In this document: one piece after another, positions 10,757 to 20,278 of the stretch | Position numbering within the stretch: the stretch's first letter is position 1 | Layout: each line of letters begins with the position of its first letter | Source of the DNA: Paraburkholderia diazotrophica | GTDB taxonomy: Bacteria > Pseudomonadota > Gammaproteobacteria > Burkholderiales > Burkholderiaceae | Length of the DNA stretch: 64,000 bases | Reading direction: 5' to 3' | Assembly: GCF_900108945.1 (NCBI RefSeq) | Contig: NZ_FNYE01000001.1 | Coordinates: 434,001-498,000 of the forward strand | Made by a program: the position numbers and the translations under genes | The notes under the pieces: model-generated | What the model was told of the DNA's origin: nothing | Databases searched by the model: none | What the model saw: the letters and a program-made list of their open reading frames with translations, nothing else

Positions 10757-10781
10757 GAGCCCGTCGTAGCGGGCTCTTTTT
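10757..10781 (+). terminator. Rho-independent terminator upstream of phaC
   Basis: GAGCCCG, a short loop, then CGGGCTC followed by TTTTT. It would end transcription of rluD-pgeF before the PHA genes. Confidence 0.85.
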
Positions 10782-10789
10782 GCATTGCA
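10781..10789. promoter_or_regulatory. TGCATTGCA palindrome upstream of phaC, possible PhaR operator
   Basis: TGCA-T-TGCA is a short perfect palindrome 230 bases before the phaC start. PhaR repressors are reported to bind TGC/GCA-rich sites near PHA genes, and phaR is encoded in this cluster. The site is short and may be chance. Confidence 0.25.
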
Positions 10790-11022
10790 CAGCACGACCG
10801 TGCCGAGATCGCGAAAACGCCTTGATGCACATCGGGAAAACGATAATGAAAAAAATCCCGCACTGCGGCAAAATCGGGAGCAAGCATTGACATGCCTTGC
10901 GATGGGGCGCAAGAATGTTCTTCACAGGGCAAGGGCGCCACGTGGTCGCGATCCGATCGCGGTCTTCGCGCCAGTACCTGCCTCTCAACCCGTCCGCGAG
11001 GACTCTTCGGTCAAAAGCAGGC

Positions 11023-13035
11023 ATGGTTGCATCTCAAACTTCCTCGAATTCTTCTCGCAAGGACACCTCGTCAGACCGCACTCAGCAAGATGCGAATGCG
11101 GCAGGGGTTCAGCAATGGTTCGACGCATGGATGAACGCATGGCGTTCGCTAGGTGCGCCGGCCGCAGCAAATGGCAATCCGTTCAGCGTTCCTTCCATGC
11201 CGGACTTCGCGAAAGCGGCGACGGCGCAGGCGGGCTCGCTGCCATTTTCCAATCCGTTCGTCGAGCAGATCGCCCGGCAGTTTGCTCAGGCGCAGGGCCA
11301 ACCGGACGGTCAGGCTTCGGGTCAGCCGTTCAACGCATTCTTCGGACAGGCGTTCAACCCACAGCTTGCACAACAGTTCGCGCCGCAGTTTGCGCAACAG
11401 TTCACGCAGCAGCTCGCGGGGCTGAAGGTGCCGAGCGCGTCGATTCCGCCCGCACGGCTTCAGCAGCTGCAGTCCGACTATTCGCGTGATGCGATGCAGT
11501 TGCTGCAGCAGGCGACGCAGGCGGCGTCGACGGGCATCGAGCTCAAGGACCGGCGCTTCAGCTCCGAAGCCTGGAAGACGACGCCCGTCTACACGTACAC
11601 GGCCGCGTGGTATCTGCTGAACGCGCGCTATCTGCAGGAACTCGTCGACGCGATCGAAACCGACCAGAAGACGCGCGAGCGCATCCGCTTCGCCGTGCAG
11701 CAATGGACGGCCGCCGCATCGCCGAGCAACTTCTTCGCGCTGAATCCTGAAGCACAGAAGACGCTGCTCGAAAGCAATGGCGAGAGCCTGCGACAGGGCG
11801 TGATGAACCTGCTCGGCGACATGCAGCGCGGCAAGATCTCGCAAACGGACGAATCCCGTTTCGGCGTCGGCAAGAATCTCGCGATGACGGAAGGCTCCGT
11901 CGTATTCGAGAACGAACTGATGCAGCTGATCCAGTACAAGCCGCGTACGGCGACGGTCCACGAGCGGCCATTGCTCATCGTGCCGCCGTGCATCAACAAG
12001 TACTACATTCTCGATCTGCAGCCCGATAACTCGCTTGTCGCGCATGCGCTCGAGTCGGGTCATCAGGTCTTTCTGATTTCGTGGCGCAACGCGGACCAGT
12101 CGATCGCGCAAAAGACGTGGGACGACTACGTGTCCGACGGCGTGCTGACGGCCCTCGATACCGCGCGCCAGATCAGCGGCCGCGAGCACATCAATACGCT
12201 CGGCTTCTGCATCGGCGGCACGCTGCTGGCAGCGGCGCTGGCCGTCGCGGCAGCGCGCGGCGAGCATCCCGCCGCGTCGATGACGCTCCTTACGTCGTTG
12301 CTCGACTTCAGCGATACGGGCGTGCTCGACATCTTCGTCGACGAAGCACACGTGCAGATGCGCGAGCAGACGATCGGCGGCAAGAACGGTATGCCTCCGG
12401 GCCTGATGCGCGGCATCGAGCTCGCGAACACGTTCTCGTTCCTGCGTCCGAACGACCTCGTGTGGAACTACGTCGTCGACAATTACCTGAAGGGCCGCAC
12501 GCCAATGCCGTTCGACCTGCTGTACTGGAACAGCGATTCGACGAGCCTGCCGGGGCCGATGTATGTCTGGTATCTGCGCAACACGTATCTCGAGAACAGG
12601 CTGCGCGAGCCCGGCGCGTTGACGACGTGCGGCGAAAAGGTGGACCTGTCGCGCATCGACGTGCCGACGTTCATCTACGGCTCGCGCGAAGACCATATCG
12701 TGCCGTGGCAATCGGCGTATGCGTCGGTGCCGCTGCTGACGGGACCGCGCAAGTTCGTGCTCGGCGCGTCGGGCCACATCGCGGGCGTGATCAATCCGCC
12801 GTCGAAGAAGAAGCGCAGCTACTGGTCGGTGGCCGGCGACGACAAGACGCTGCCCGCGAACCCGGACGACTGGTTCGAAGGCGCGACGGAAACGCCGGGC
12901 AGCTGGTGGCCCGAATGGACGAACTGGCTCGACCAGTACGGCGGCAAGAAGGTGAAGGCGCCGACGGAACCCGGTTCGGCCGAATTCCCGGTGATCGAAC
13001 CCGCGCCCGGACGGTACGTGCAGGTGCGCGAGTAA
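11023..13035 (+). CDS. phaC: Class I poly(3-hydroxyalkanoate) synthase PhaC
   Basis: PhaC polymerises (R)-3-hydroxyacyl-CoA into PHA at the granule surface. The 670-residue protein has a Gln/Ala-rich N-terminal extension of about 150 residues, longer than the 589-residue Cupriavidus enzyme, then the PhaC N-terminal domain and the alpha/beta-hydrolase domain. The lipase-like box GFCIGG holds the catalytic Cys396. Downstream, FIYGSREDHIVPW provides the catalytic Asp and GASGHIAGVINPP the catalytic His. ATG 11023 gives a sensible N-terminus, but the frame is open upstream to 10897 and the SD is weak, so the start is uncertain. phaA follows. Confidence 0.94.
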   Translation: MVASQTSSNSSRKDTSSDRTQQDANAAGVQQWFDAWMNAWRSLGAPAAANGNPFSVPSMPDFAKAATAQAGSLPFSNPFVEQIARQFAQAQGQPDGQASGQPFNAFFGQAFNPQLAQQFAPQFAQQFTQQLAGLKVPSASIPPARLQQLQSDYSRDAMQLLQQATQAASTGIELKDRRFSSEAWKTTPVYTYTAAWYLLNARYLQELVDAIETDQKTRERIRFAVQQWTAAASPSNFFALNPEAQKTLLESNGESLRQGVMNLLGDMQRGKISQTDESRFGVGKNLAMTEGSVVFENELMQLIQYKPRTATVHERPLLIVPPCINKYYILDLQPDNSLVAHALESGHQVFLISWRNADQSIAQKTWDDYVSDGVLTALDTARQISGREHINTLGFCIGGTLLAAALAVAAARGEHPAASMTLLTSLLDFSDTGVLDIFVDEAHVQMREQTIGGKNGMPPGLMRGIELANTFSFLRPNDLVWNYVVDNYLKGRTPMPFDLLYWNSDSTSLPGPMYVWYLRNTYLENRLREPGALTTCGEKVDLSRIDVPTFIYGSREDHIVPWQSAYASVPLLTGPRKFVLGASGHIAGVINPPSKKKRSYWSVAGDDKTLPANPDDWFEGATETPGSWWPEWTNWLDQYGGKKVKAPTEPGSAEFPVIEPAPGRYVQVRE

Positions 13036-13230
13036 TCGGCGAGTAATCGTTTGGGTATCGAAGCAGATTCACGAGCGGTCGCCGTCGAAGTCAATGAGCG
13101 ATCGCCGCAAACAGATAACGAGTGACGACGGAGTGAGACAGACGCTGTATCGCAGTAACGCTGACTGACCGGATTAACAACTTGACGGGCTACTGTGGAG
13201 TGACACGCCGCAGCCCCAAAGGAAATCGAA

Positions 13231-14412
13231 ATGACTGACGTAGTGATCGTATCGGCGGCCCGCACGGCTGTCGGCAAATTCGGTGGGTCGCTGGCGAAGA
13301 TCGCGGCGCCGGAACTGGGCGCCACGGTGATCCGCGCCGTGCTGGAGCGCGCGGGCGTGAAGCCCGAGCAGGTGAGCGAAGTCATCATGGGTCAGGTGTT
13401 GGCGGCGGGTTCGGGTCAGAATCCGGCGCGCCAGTCGCTGATCAAGGCAGGCCTGCCGATGGCCGTGCCCGGCATGACCATCAACAAGGTATGCGGCTCG
13501 GGCCTGAAGGCCGTGATGCTGGCAGCGAACTCGATCATCGCAGGCGACGCGGAGATCGTCGTCGCGGGCGGCCAGGAAAACATGAGCGCCGCACCGCACG
13601 TGCTGCCGGGCTCGCGCGACGGCTTCCGCATGGGCGACGCGAAGCTGATCGACACCATGATCGTCGACGGCCTGTGGGACGTGTACAACCAGTACCACAT
13701 GGGCGTGACGGCGGAGAACGTCGCGAAGGAATACGGCATCACGCGCGAAGACCAGGACAAGTTCGCGGCGCTTTCGCAAAATAAGGCGGAAGCCGCACAG
13801 AAGTCGGGTCGCTTCGATGATGAAATCGTGCCGATCCAGATTCCGCAGAGGAAGGGCGATCCGCTGTCGTTCACGACCGACGAATTCGTGCGCCATGGTG
13901 TGACGGCCGAATCGCTTGCGGGCCTGAAGCCGGCGTTCTCGAAGGAAGGCACGGTGACGGCCGCGAACGCGTCGGGCATCAACGACGGCGCAGCCGCTGT
14001 CGTCGTGATGTCGGCGAAGAAGGCCGAGGCGCTGGGACTCACGCCGATCGCGCGCATCAAGGCGTACGCGAACGCGGCTGTCGATCCGAAGGTGATGGGC
14101 ATGGGCCCTGTGCCGGCGTCGCGACGCTGTCTGGAGCGCGCGGGCTGGAGCGTGAACGATCTCGACCTGATGGAAATCAACGAGGCGTTTGCCGCGCAGG
14201 CGCTGGCCGTGCACAAGCAGATGGGTTGGGATACGTCGAAGATCAACGTGAACGGCGGCGCAATCGCGATCGGCCATCCGATCGGCGCGTCGGGCTGCCG
14301 TATTCTCGTCACGCTGCTGCACGAAATGCAGAAGCGCGATGCGAAGAAGGGTCTGGCCTCGCTGTGCATCGGCGGCGGCATGGGCGTGGCGCTGGCTGTC
14401 GAGCGTCCGTAA
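13231..14412 (+). CDS. phaA: Acetyl-CoA acetyltransferase (beta-ketothiolase) PhaA
   Basis: PhaA condenses two acetyl-CoA into acetoacetyl-CoA, the first step of polyhydroxybutyrate synthesis. The 393-residue protein has all three thiolase signatures: [11 protein letters not shown] with the acyl-accepting Cys88, the [15 protein letters not shown] segment with the catalytic His, and [14 protein letters not shown] near the C-terminus with the second Cys. It lies between phaC and phaB on the same strand, 195 bases after phaC. Confidence 0.95.
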   Translation: MTDVVIVSAARTAVGKFGGSLAKIAAPELGATVIRAVLERAGVKPEQVSEVIMGQVLAAGSGQNPARQSLIKAGLPMAVPGMTINKVCGSGLKAVMLAANSIIAGDAEIVVAGGQENMSAAPHVLPGSRDGFRMGDAKLIDTMIVDGLWDVYNQYHMGVTAENVAKEYGITREDQDKFAALSQNKAEAAQKSGRFDDEIVPIQIPQRKGDPLSFTTDEFVRHGVTAESLAGLKPAFSKEGTVTAANASGINDGAAAVVVMSAKKAEALGLTPIARIKAYANAAVDPKVMGMGPVPASRRCLERAGWSVNDLDLMEINEAFAAQALAVHKQMGWDTSKINVNGGAIAIGHPIGASGCRILVTLLHEMQKRDAKKGLASLCIGGGMGVALAVERP

Positions 14413-14435
14413 GCAGGACTGCTTCACAAGGAGGC

Positions 14436-14480
14436 CGCCACGCAGGCCGGCGTTCGCCAGAGGGCGGCCGGTGCGTGGCG
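14436..14480 (+). other. Stem-loop in the phaA-phaB spacer
   Basis: CGCCACGCA at 14436-14444 pairs with TGCGTGGCG at 14472-14480, and an inner GGCCG/CGGCC pair extends the stem. There is no following T-run, so it is not a classical terminator; it might stabilise or process the pha transcript. Confidence 0.5.
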
Positions 14481-14588
14481 CGGTCCAATGGCCTTGCGGG
14501 CGGTGCAATCCTCCGCATGGCCGGGATATCGCGAAAGGCGAAGCACGAGGCGGCTGGCGTCTCGTAAAACGATAATGGAGTGTGTTTT

Positions 14589-15329
14589 ATGTCACAACGA
14601 ATTGCGTACGTAACGGGCGGCATGGGTGGCATTGGCACGAGCATTTGCCAGCGTCTGCACAAGGATGGCTTCAGAGTGATCGCGGGCTGCGGCCCGAACT
14701 CGCCGCGCCGCGTGAAATGGCTCGAAGATCAGAAAGCGCTGGGCTTTGACTTCGTTGCATCGGAAGGCAACGTCGGCGACTGGGAGTCGACCAAGGTCGC
14801 GTTCGACAAGGTGAAAGCTGAAATCGGCGAGATCGACGTGCTGGTCAACAATGCGGGCATCACGCGCGACGTCGTGTTCCGCAAGATGACGCACGAAGAC
14901 TGGACGGCCGTGATCGACACCAACCTGACCAGCCTCTTCAACGTGACGAAGCAGGTGATCGACGGCATGGTCGAGCGCGGCTGGGGCCGTGTCATCAATA
15001 TTTCGTCTGTGAACGGCCAGAAGGGGCAGTTCGGGCAGACGAACTACTCGACCGCGAAAGCGGGCATTCACGGTTTCACGATGGCCCTCGCGCAAGAAGT
15101 GGCCACCAAGGGCGTGACGGTCAACACCGTTTCGCCGGGCTACATCGGCACGGACATGGTGAAATCGATCCGCCCTGATGTGCTGGAAAAGATCGTCGCG
15201 ACGATTCCGGTGCGCCGTCTCGGCACGCCGGATGAAATCGGGTCGATCGTTGCATGGCTGGCGTCGGACGAGTCGGGCTTCTCGACGGGGGCCGACTTCT
15301 CGCTGAACGGCGGCCTGCATATGGGCTGA
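14589..15329 (+). CDS. phaB: Acetoacetyl-CoA reductase PhaB
   Basis: PhaB is the NADPH-dependent short-chain dehydrogenase that reduces acetoacetyl-CoA to (R)-3-hydroxybutyryl-CoA for PhaC. The 246-residue protein has the cofactor motif TGGMGGIG near the N-terminus, the structural NNAG motif, the catalytic Ser in INISSVNGQKGQFGQTNY and the YxxxK motif YSTAK. The ATG at 14589 is chosen because GGAG lies eight bases upstream; a GTG at 14580 would add three residues. The 12-mer AAAACGATAATG just upstream is shared with the phaC upstream region. Confidence 0.95.
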   Translation: MSQRIAYVTGGMGGIGTSICQRLHKDGFRVIAGCGPNSPRRVKWLEDQKALGFDFVASEGNVGDWESTKVAFDKVKAEIGEIDVLVNNAGITRDVVFRKMTHEDWTAVIDTNLTSLFNVTKQVIDGMVERGWGRVINISSVNGQKGQFGQTNYSTAKAGIHGFTMALAQEVATKGVTVNTVSPGYIGTDMVKSIRPDVLEKIVATIPVRRLGTPDEIGSIVAWLASDESGFSTGADFSLNGGLHMG

Positions 15330-15477
15330 TCCGTGGGCGTTCCGCTTTGTCGCAGCACGGACGAAGCAGGGCGTTGCATGGTTCAGATGTTTCTGGCGGC
15401 GTCTTGCACGTGCAGTGTCAAACTGCGCGTGCGACAGGACGCCGTTTCTGCGCTTCATTCGCGCTCAAAGGCTTTAC

Positions 15478-16056
15478 ATGACCACTACTACAAAGAAAAC
15501 AGCCGAACGACTCATTAAGAAATATCCGAACCGTCGACTGTACGATACAGAGACCAGCACTTACATTACGTTGACTGATGTAAAGCAGCTCGTGCTGGAT
15601 CAGGAGGATTTCAAGGTCATCGATGCCAAGAGCAACGAAGACCTGACGCGCAGCATCCTGCTGCAGATCATTCTCGAAGAGGAGAGCGGCGGTCTGCCGA
15701 TGTTCTCTTCGCTGATGCTGTCGCAGATCATCCGTTTTTACGGGCATGCGATGCAGGGCATGATGGGAACGTACCTGGAAAAGAATATTCAGGCGTTCAT
15801 CGATATTCAGAACAAACTCGCGGATCAGTCGAAGGGCCTGTACGAGGGCAAGACGATGAATCCGGAGGTCTGGTCGCAGTTCATGAACATGCAGGCCCCG
15901 ATGATGCAGGGGATGATGACGAGCTATATCGAGCAGTCGAAGAACATGTTCGTGCAGATGCAGGAACAGATGCAGAACCAGGCGAAGACGATGTTCAGCT
16001 CATTCCCGTTCACGCAGCCTGCGCCGCAAGGGAATCCGGAGCCGGAGAAGAAGTAG
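15478..16056 (+). CDS. phaR: PHA synthesis transcriptional repressor PhaR
   Basis: PhaR is a repressor that binds DNA and also PHA granules, thereby linking phasin expression to polymer formation. The 192-residue protein begins with the PHB accumulation regulatory DNA-binding domain (KYPNRRLYDTETSTYITL, then the LVLDQEDFKVIDAKS region), followed by the accumulation domain with DLTRSILLQIILEEESGG. The C-terminal half is Met/Gln-rich and amphipathic (MQGMMTSYIEQSKNMF), suited to granule binding. The ATG at 15478 fits the known N-terminus. It closes the phaC-A-B-R cluster. Confidence 0.93.
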   Translation: MTTTTKKTAERLIKKYPNRRLYDTETSTYITLTDVKQLVLDQEDFKVIDAKSNEDLTRSILLQIILEEESGGLPMFSSLMLSQIIRFYGHAMQGMMGTYLEKNIQAFIDIQNKLADQSKGLYEGKTMNPEVWSQFMNMQAPMMQGMMTSYIEQSKNMFVQMQEQMQNQAKTMFSSFPFTQPAPQGNPEPEKK

Positions 16057-16442
16057 CCGGCGCAAGCGGTTCTTCCGGCGGGAAAGTTGTTTTCGAGTTT
16101 TCCGGCCAGGACGTATCGATGAGTCCGCCCGGCGGCGCGCCGGGCGGTGCGGCGTCGGGTATCGGCGGGTCTCGTCGGCGTTCGCCCGCGCCATCCCCGT
16201 ATCCCCCGCCCACGGTATAATACGCGGTTGCTTGGACGGGCCATTTCGATCAAGCGTCGACCGCATATCGCGCTACCAATCCGATTCACATGGTCCCAAT
16301 TCGCGGCGGCCCGCAGTTGTTCCGCAGTTGTTCTTTTCGCCGCCGCACGGTGCACCCACGTTTGCTGCAGTCTGGCGCTCGGGCTGCACGCCCAGGCCTT
16401 CATCTATCGCGCCACTCATCGCTTCTCGCCGGACCATTCTCT
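16057..16442. other. phaR-rimO intergenic region
   Basis: No convincing gene is seen in these 386 bases. A near-consensus -10 hexamer at 16216-16221 suggests a rimO promoter with a leader of roughly 215 bases. Within the leader, several frames are open but show no recognised protein. Confidence 0.5.
16216..16221 (+). promoter_or_regulatory. -10 element TATAAT upstream of rimO
   Basis: A perfect TATAAT sits in GC-rich sequence 221 bases before rimO. No good -35 hexamer is seen at standard spacing. Confidence 0.45.
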
Positions 16443-17834
16443 ATGTCGCAGACCTCCACCCCCGCCGCGCCGACCGCTTCGATTCCGAAGGTCGGATTCG
16501 TTTCACTCGGGTGCCCGAAAGCCCTCGTCGACTCCGAACAGATCATCACGCAACTGCGCGCGGAGGGTTACGAGATTTCCGGTACGTATGACGGCGCGGA
16601 CCTCGTCGTCGTGAACACGTGCGGCTTCATCGACGAGGCCGTCCAGGAAAGTCTCGACGCAATCGGCGAAGCGCTGAACGAGAACGGCAAGGTGATCGTC
16701 ACCGGCTGTCTGGGCGCGAAGCAGAGCGCAAGCGGCTCGAATCTGATCGAAGAAGTGCACCCGAAGGTGCTCGCCGTGACGGGCCCGCATGCCGTCGGCG
16801 AAGTGATGCAGGCCGTGCATAGCCATCTGCCCAAGCCACATGATCCGTTCGTCGATCTCGTGCCCGCCGCGGGCATCAAGCTCACGCCGCGTCACTACGC
16901 GTATCTGAAGATTTCTGAGGGCTGCAATCACCGCTGCACGTTCTGCATCATTCCGTCGATGCGTGGCGATCTCGTCTCGCGACCCGTCGCCGAAGTCATG
17001 CTCGAAGCGGAAAACCTGTTCAAGTCGGGCGTGAAAGAGCTGCTCGTCATTTCGCAGGACACGAGCGCATATGGCGTCGACGTCAAATACCGCACGGGCT
17101 TCTGGAACGGCAAGCCGATCAAGACGCGCATGACGGATCTCGTCGGCGCGCTCGGCGAACTGGCCGCGCAATACGGCGCGTGGGTGCGTCTGCACTACGT
17201 ATATCCGTATCCGAGCGTCGACGAAGTGATTCCGATGATGGCCGACGGTCCGCTGAAGGGCCATGTGCTGCCGTATCTCGACGTGCCGTTCCAGCACGCA
17301 CATCCGGAAGTACTGAAGCGCATGAAGCGCCCCGCCAACGCCGAGAAGGTGCTCGAGCGCGTGCGCGCATGGCGCGAGATCTGCCCGGATCTGACGATCC
17401 GCAGCACGTTCATCGCGGGCTTCCCCGGCGAAACGGAAGAGCAGTTCGAAACGCTGCTGGACTTCATCCGCGAGGCGGAACTCGATCGCGTCGGCTGCTT
17501 CGCGTATTCGCCCGTCGAAGGCGCGACAGCCAACGAGCTCGACGGCGCGCTGCCCGATGAAGTCCGCGAGGAGCGCCGCGCGCGCTTCATGGAAGTCGCG
17601 GAAGAAGTGTCGGCGAAGCGCATTGCGCGCAAGGTCGGCAAGACGCTGAAGGTGCTCGTCGACGAAATCAACGCCGACGGCGGCATCGGCCGCACGGCGG
17701 CGGATGCGCCGGAGATCGACGGCGTCGTCTATATCGAGCCCGCGGCGAAGGCATCGAAGCGCTACAAGGTCGGCGATTTCGTGTCGGTGAAGATCACGGG
17801 TGCCGACGGCCACGACCTGTGGGGCGAGGTTTAA
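16443..17834 (+). CDS. rimO: Ribosomal protein S12 methylthiotransferase RimO
   Basis: RimO is a radical-SAM enzyme that adds a methylthio group to Asp88 of ribosomal protein S12. The 463-residue protein has an N-terminal UPF0004 domain with cluster Cys in [13 protein letters not shown] (Cys24) and [11 protein letters not shown], and the radical-SAM motif CNHRCTFC at residues 161-168. A C-terminal TRAM domain includes [16 protein letters not shown] and [19 protein letters not shown]. The DSEQ and GCxGAK segments distinguish it from MiaB. The PfkB kinase gene follows after a three-base gap. Confidence 0.95.
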   Translation: MSQTSTPAAPTASIPKVGFVSLGCPKALVDSEQIITQLRAEGYEISGTYDGADLVVVNTCGFIDEAVQESLDAIGEALNENGKVIVTGCLGAKQSASGSNLIEEVHPKVLAVTGPHAVGEVMQAVHSHLPKPHDPFVDLVPAAGIKLTPRHYAYLKISEGCNHRCTFCIIPSMRGDLVSRPVAEVMLEAENLFKSGVKELLVISQDTSAYGVDVKYRTGFWNGKPIKTRMTDLVGALGELAAQYGAWVRLHYVYPYPSVDEVIPMMADGPLKGHVLPYLDVPFQHAHPEVLKRMKRPANAEKVLERVRAWREICPDLTIRSTFIAGFPGETEEQFETLLDFIREAELDRVGCFAYSPVEGATANELDGALPDEVREERRARFMEVAEEVSAKRIARKVGKTLKVLVDEINADGGIGRTAADAPEIDGVVYIEPAAKASKRYKVGDFVSVKITGADGHDLWGEV

Positions 17835-17837
17835 GCG

Positions 17838-18776
17838 ATGGCGCCGAACGCGCCCGCCGGCACGCCGTCCGTCCTCGCGCTCGGCGAGGCGATGGTCGAG
17901 TTCAACCAGTCGGAGAAAGACGGGCCGACGTATCTGCAAGGCTTCGGCGGCGATACGTCGAACTTCTGCATCGCGGCCGCGCGTCAGGGCGCGTCGACGG
18001 GCTTCGTGTCGGCTGTCGGCGGCGATCAGTTCGGGCGTCTGCTGCTCGATCTGTGGCAACGCGAGCACGTGGATACCTCGTTCGTGTGCATCGACGATCA
18101 GGCGTCGACGGGCGTGTATTTCGTGTCGCATGGCCCGTCCGGCCATCAGTTCGACTATCTGCGCGCCGGCTCCGCCGCGAGCCGCTACGCGCCGCGCGAT
18201 CTGCCGCTCGACGCGATTGCCGCCGCGAAGGTCATCCATCTGTCGGGCATCAGTCTCGCGATCAGCGTGAGCGCCTGCGATGCCGCGCTCGCCGCCATCG
18301 AACACGCGCGCGCGAACCGAGTGCTCGTCAGCTTCGACACGAATCTGCGCCTGAAGCTTTGGCCGCTCGCGCGAGCGCGCGCCGTGATGCTCGAAGCGAT
18401 CCGCCAGACGGACATCTGCCTGCCGAGCTGGGATGACGTCATCGAACTGACGGGTCTCTCGAAGCGCGACGACATCGTCGATTTCCTGCTGGCGCAAGGT
18501 CCGCGTATCGTCGCGTTGAAGCTCGGCAAGGAAGGCTCGTATGTCGCGACGCCCGATGAGCGTTGCGTCGTGCCGGGTCATGCCGTCGACGCCGTCGATG
18601 CGACGGGCGCGGGCGACTGCTTCGGCGGCGCGTTTATCGCGCGCATTGTCGCGGGCGACGACCCGTTCAAGGCCGCGCGTTACGCGAACGTCGCAGCGGC
18701 ACTGTCGACGCAAGGCTTCGGCGCTGTCGCGCCGATTCCCGATCGCGGGACCGTCGAAAAACTCCTGGGCGCTTGA
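17838..18776 (+). CDS. PfkB-family sugar kinase, probably 2-keto-3-deoxygluconate kinase
   Basis: The 312-residue protein has both PfkB signatures: an N-terminal glycine-rich stretch (FGGDTSNFCIAAARQG) and the C-terminal DATGAGDCFGGAF, which contains the catalytic Asp and the anion hole. The LGEAMVEFN opening and overall length suit 2-keto-3-deoxygluconate kinase (KdgK), though other ribokinase-family substrates are possible. It starts three bases after rimO and is very likely co-transcribed with it. No pectin or glucuronate genes are adjacent to confirm the substrate. Confidence 0.85.
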   Translation: MAPNAPAGTPSVLALGEAMVEFNQSEKDGPTYLQGFGGDTSNFCIAAARQGASTGFVSAVGGDQFGRLLLDLWQREHVDTSFVCIDDQASTGVYFVSHGPSGHQFDYLRAGSAASRYAPRDLPLDAIAAAKVIHLSGISLAISVSACDAALAAIEHARANRVLVSFDTNLRLKLWPLARARAVMLEAIRQTDICLPSWDDVIELTGLSKRDDIVDFLLAQGPRIVALKLGKEGSYVATPDERCVVPGHAVDAVDATGAGDCFGGAFIARIVAGDDPFKAARYANVAAALSTQGFGAVAPIPDRGTVEKLLGA

Positions 18777-18921
18777 GCGCATCGCACGATGCTCGCTCAC
18801 AATAGCGTCAGGGCGCAATGCGTCAATCCGGCAACCCGGACAGATTCAGCGGGACATCGTCGCGCGTGTTGTCTTCATGAAGCACGCGGCATTCATCTGA
18901 GACACGAGAGAGGAGCAAGCG

Positions 18922-20106
18922 ATGCAACGTGAAGTGGTGGTGGTAAGCGGCGTACGGACCGCAATCGGCGATTTCGGCGGCAGCCTGAAGGACTTCGCGC
19001 CTACGGAACTGGGCGCGCGTATCGTGCGCGAGGCGCTGTCGCGCGCGAGCGTCGTCGGCGACGAAGTCGGTCACGTCGTGTTCGGCAGCGTGATCCACAC
19101 GGAGCCGAAGGACATGTATCTCGCGCGCGTCGCGGCGCTGAACGGCGGCGTCGCGCAGCACACGCCCGCGCTGACCGTCAACCGGCTGTGCGGCTCCGGG
19201 CTGCAGGCGATCGTGTCCGCGGCGCAGAGCGTGCTGCTCGGCGATGCCGACGTCGCGATCGGCGGCGGCGCGGAAAGCATGAGCCGCGCGCCGTACATGA
19301 TGCCGGCGGCGCGTTTCGGTCAGCGCATGGGCAACGCGAGCATGATCGATATGATGCTGGGCGCGCTGCACGATCCGTTTCAGCCGATCCATATGGGCGT
19401 GACGGCCGAAAACGTCGCGAAGAAATACGACATCACGCGCGAAGCGCAGGACGCGCTCGCGCTGGAGTCGCATCGACGTGCTGCGAAGGCGATCGAAGGC
19501 GGCTATTTCAAGGAACAGATTCTCCCGATCACGGTTGCATCGAAGAAGGGCGACACCGTCTTCGACACGGACGAGCACGTCCGCATGAACGCAACCGCCG
19601 ATGACTTCGCGAAGCTCAAGCCCGTGTTCGCGAAGGAGAACGGCACGGTCACGGCGGGCAACGCGTCGGGCCTCAACGACGCGGCGGCGGCCGTCGTGCT
19701 GATGGAGCGCAGCGTCGCCGAGAAGCGCGGCGCAAAACCGCTCGCGCGGCTCGTCGCGTACGCGCATGCGGGCGTCGATCCGAACTACATGGGCATCGGC
19801 CCCGTGCCCGCCACGCAGAAGGTGCTGGAGCGCGCGGGCCTGAAGGTCGGCGATCTCGACGTGATCGAGGCGAACGAGGCATTCGCCGCGCAGGCGTGCG
19901 CCGTAACACGGGAACTGGGCCTCGACCCCGCGAAGGTGAACCCGAACGGCTCGGGCATTTCGCTCGGACATCCGATCGGCGCGACGGGCGCGCTGATCAC
20001 GGTGAAGGCGCTGTACGAGTTGCAGCGCATCGGCGGGCGCTACGCGCTCGTGACGATGTGCATCGGCGGCGGCCAGGGCATTGCCGCGATCTTCGAGCGC
20101 ATCTGA
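18922..20106 (+). CDS. bktB: Beta-ketothiolase BktB
   Basis: BktB is a broad-range thiolase that condenses acetyl-CoA with propionyl-CoA or longer acyl-CoAs and so permits 3-hydroxyvalerate-containing PHA. The 394-residue protein closely resembles Cupriavidus BktB as I remember it, with the opening [22 protein letters not shown] carrying the acyl Cys90, [19 protein letters not shown] with the catalytic His, and [15 protein letters not shown] at the end. GAGAGAGGAGCAAGC precedes the ATG as the ribosome binding site. It lies near, but separate from, the phaCABR group. Confidence 0.92.
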   Translation: MQREVVVVSGVRTAIGDFGGSLKDFAPTELGARIVREALSRASVVGDEVGHVVFGSVIHTEPKDMYLARVAALNGGVAQHTPALTVNRLCGSGLQAIVSAAQSVLLGDADVAIGGGAESMSRAPYMMPAARFGQRMGNASMIDMMLGALHDPFQPIHMGVTAENVAKKYDITREAQDALALESHRRAAKAIEGGYFKEQILPITVASKKGDTVFDTDEHVRMNATADDFAKLKPVFAKENGTVTAGNASGLNDAAAAVVLMERSVAEKRGAKPLARLVAYAHAGVDPNYMGIGPVPATQKVLERAGLKVGDLDVIEANEAFAAQACAVTRELGLDPAKVNPNGSGISLGHPIGATGALITVKALYELQRIGGRYALVTMCIGGGQGIAAIFERI

Positions 20107-20278
20107 CGAAGAAGCGACGCGTGAAAAGGGGACGGCGAAAAATCGCGCCGCCCCTAGCTGAACGAACTTGCGGTATAACCGGTCGAAGCCGGTTCTCGCT
20201 GCGCTTGATGTTAAAACATGATGTCAAGGCGTGACGTCGAAGGCGGGACACCAAAGGCCGGTTGAAAGGAAACAACGG

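Larger units (their letters stand above)
10611..11022. other. pgeF-phaC intergenic region
   Basis: This 412-base gap holds no convincing gene. It contains a pair of complementary GCGAAGGC/GCTTCGC-type short repeats, a terminator at 10757-10781, a TGCATTGCA palindrome at 10781-10789 and the 12-mer AAAACGATAATG at 10837-10848, which recurs before phaB. It is the expected place for the phaC promoter. Confidence 0.6.

Noticed and set aside
16503..18818. 771-codon open frame antisense to rimO and the PfkB kinase gene
   Set aside because: Same GC-driven shadow effect; it crosses two well-defined genes and has no domain signature.
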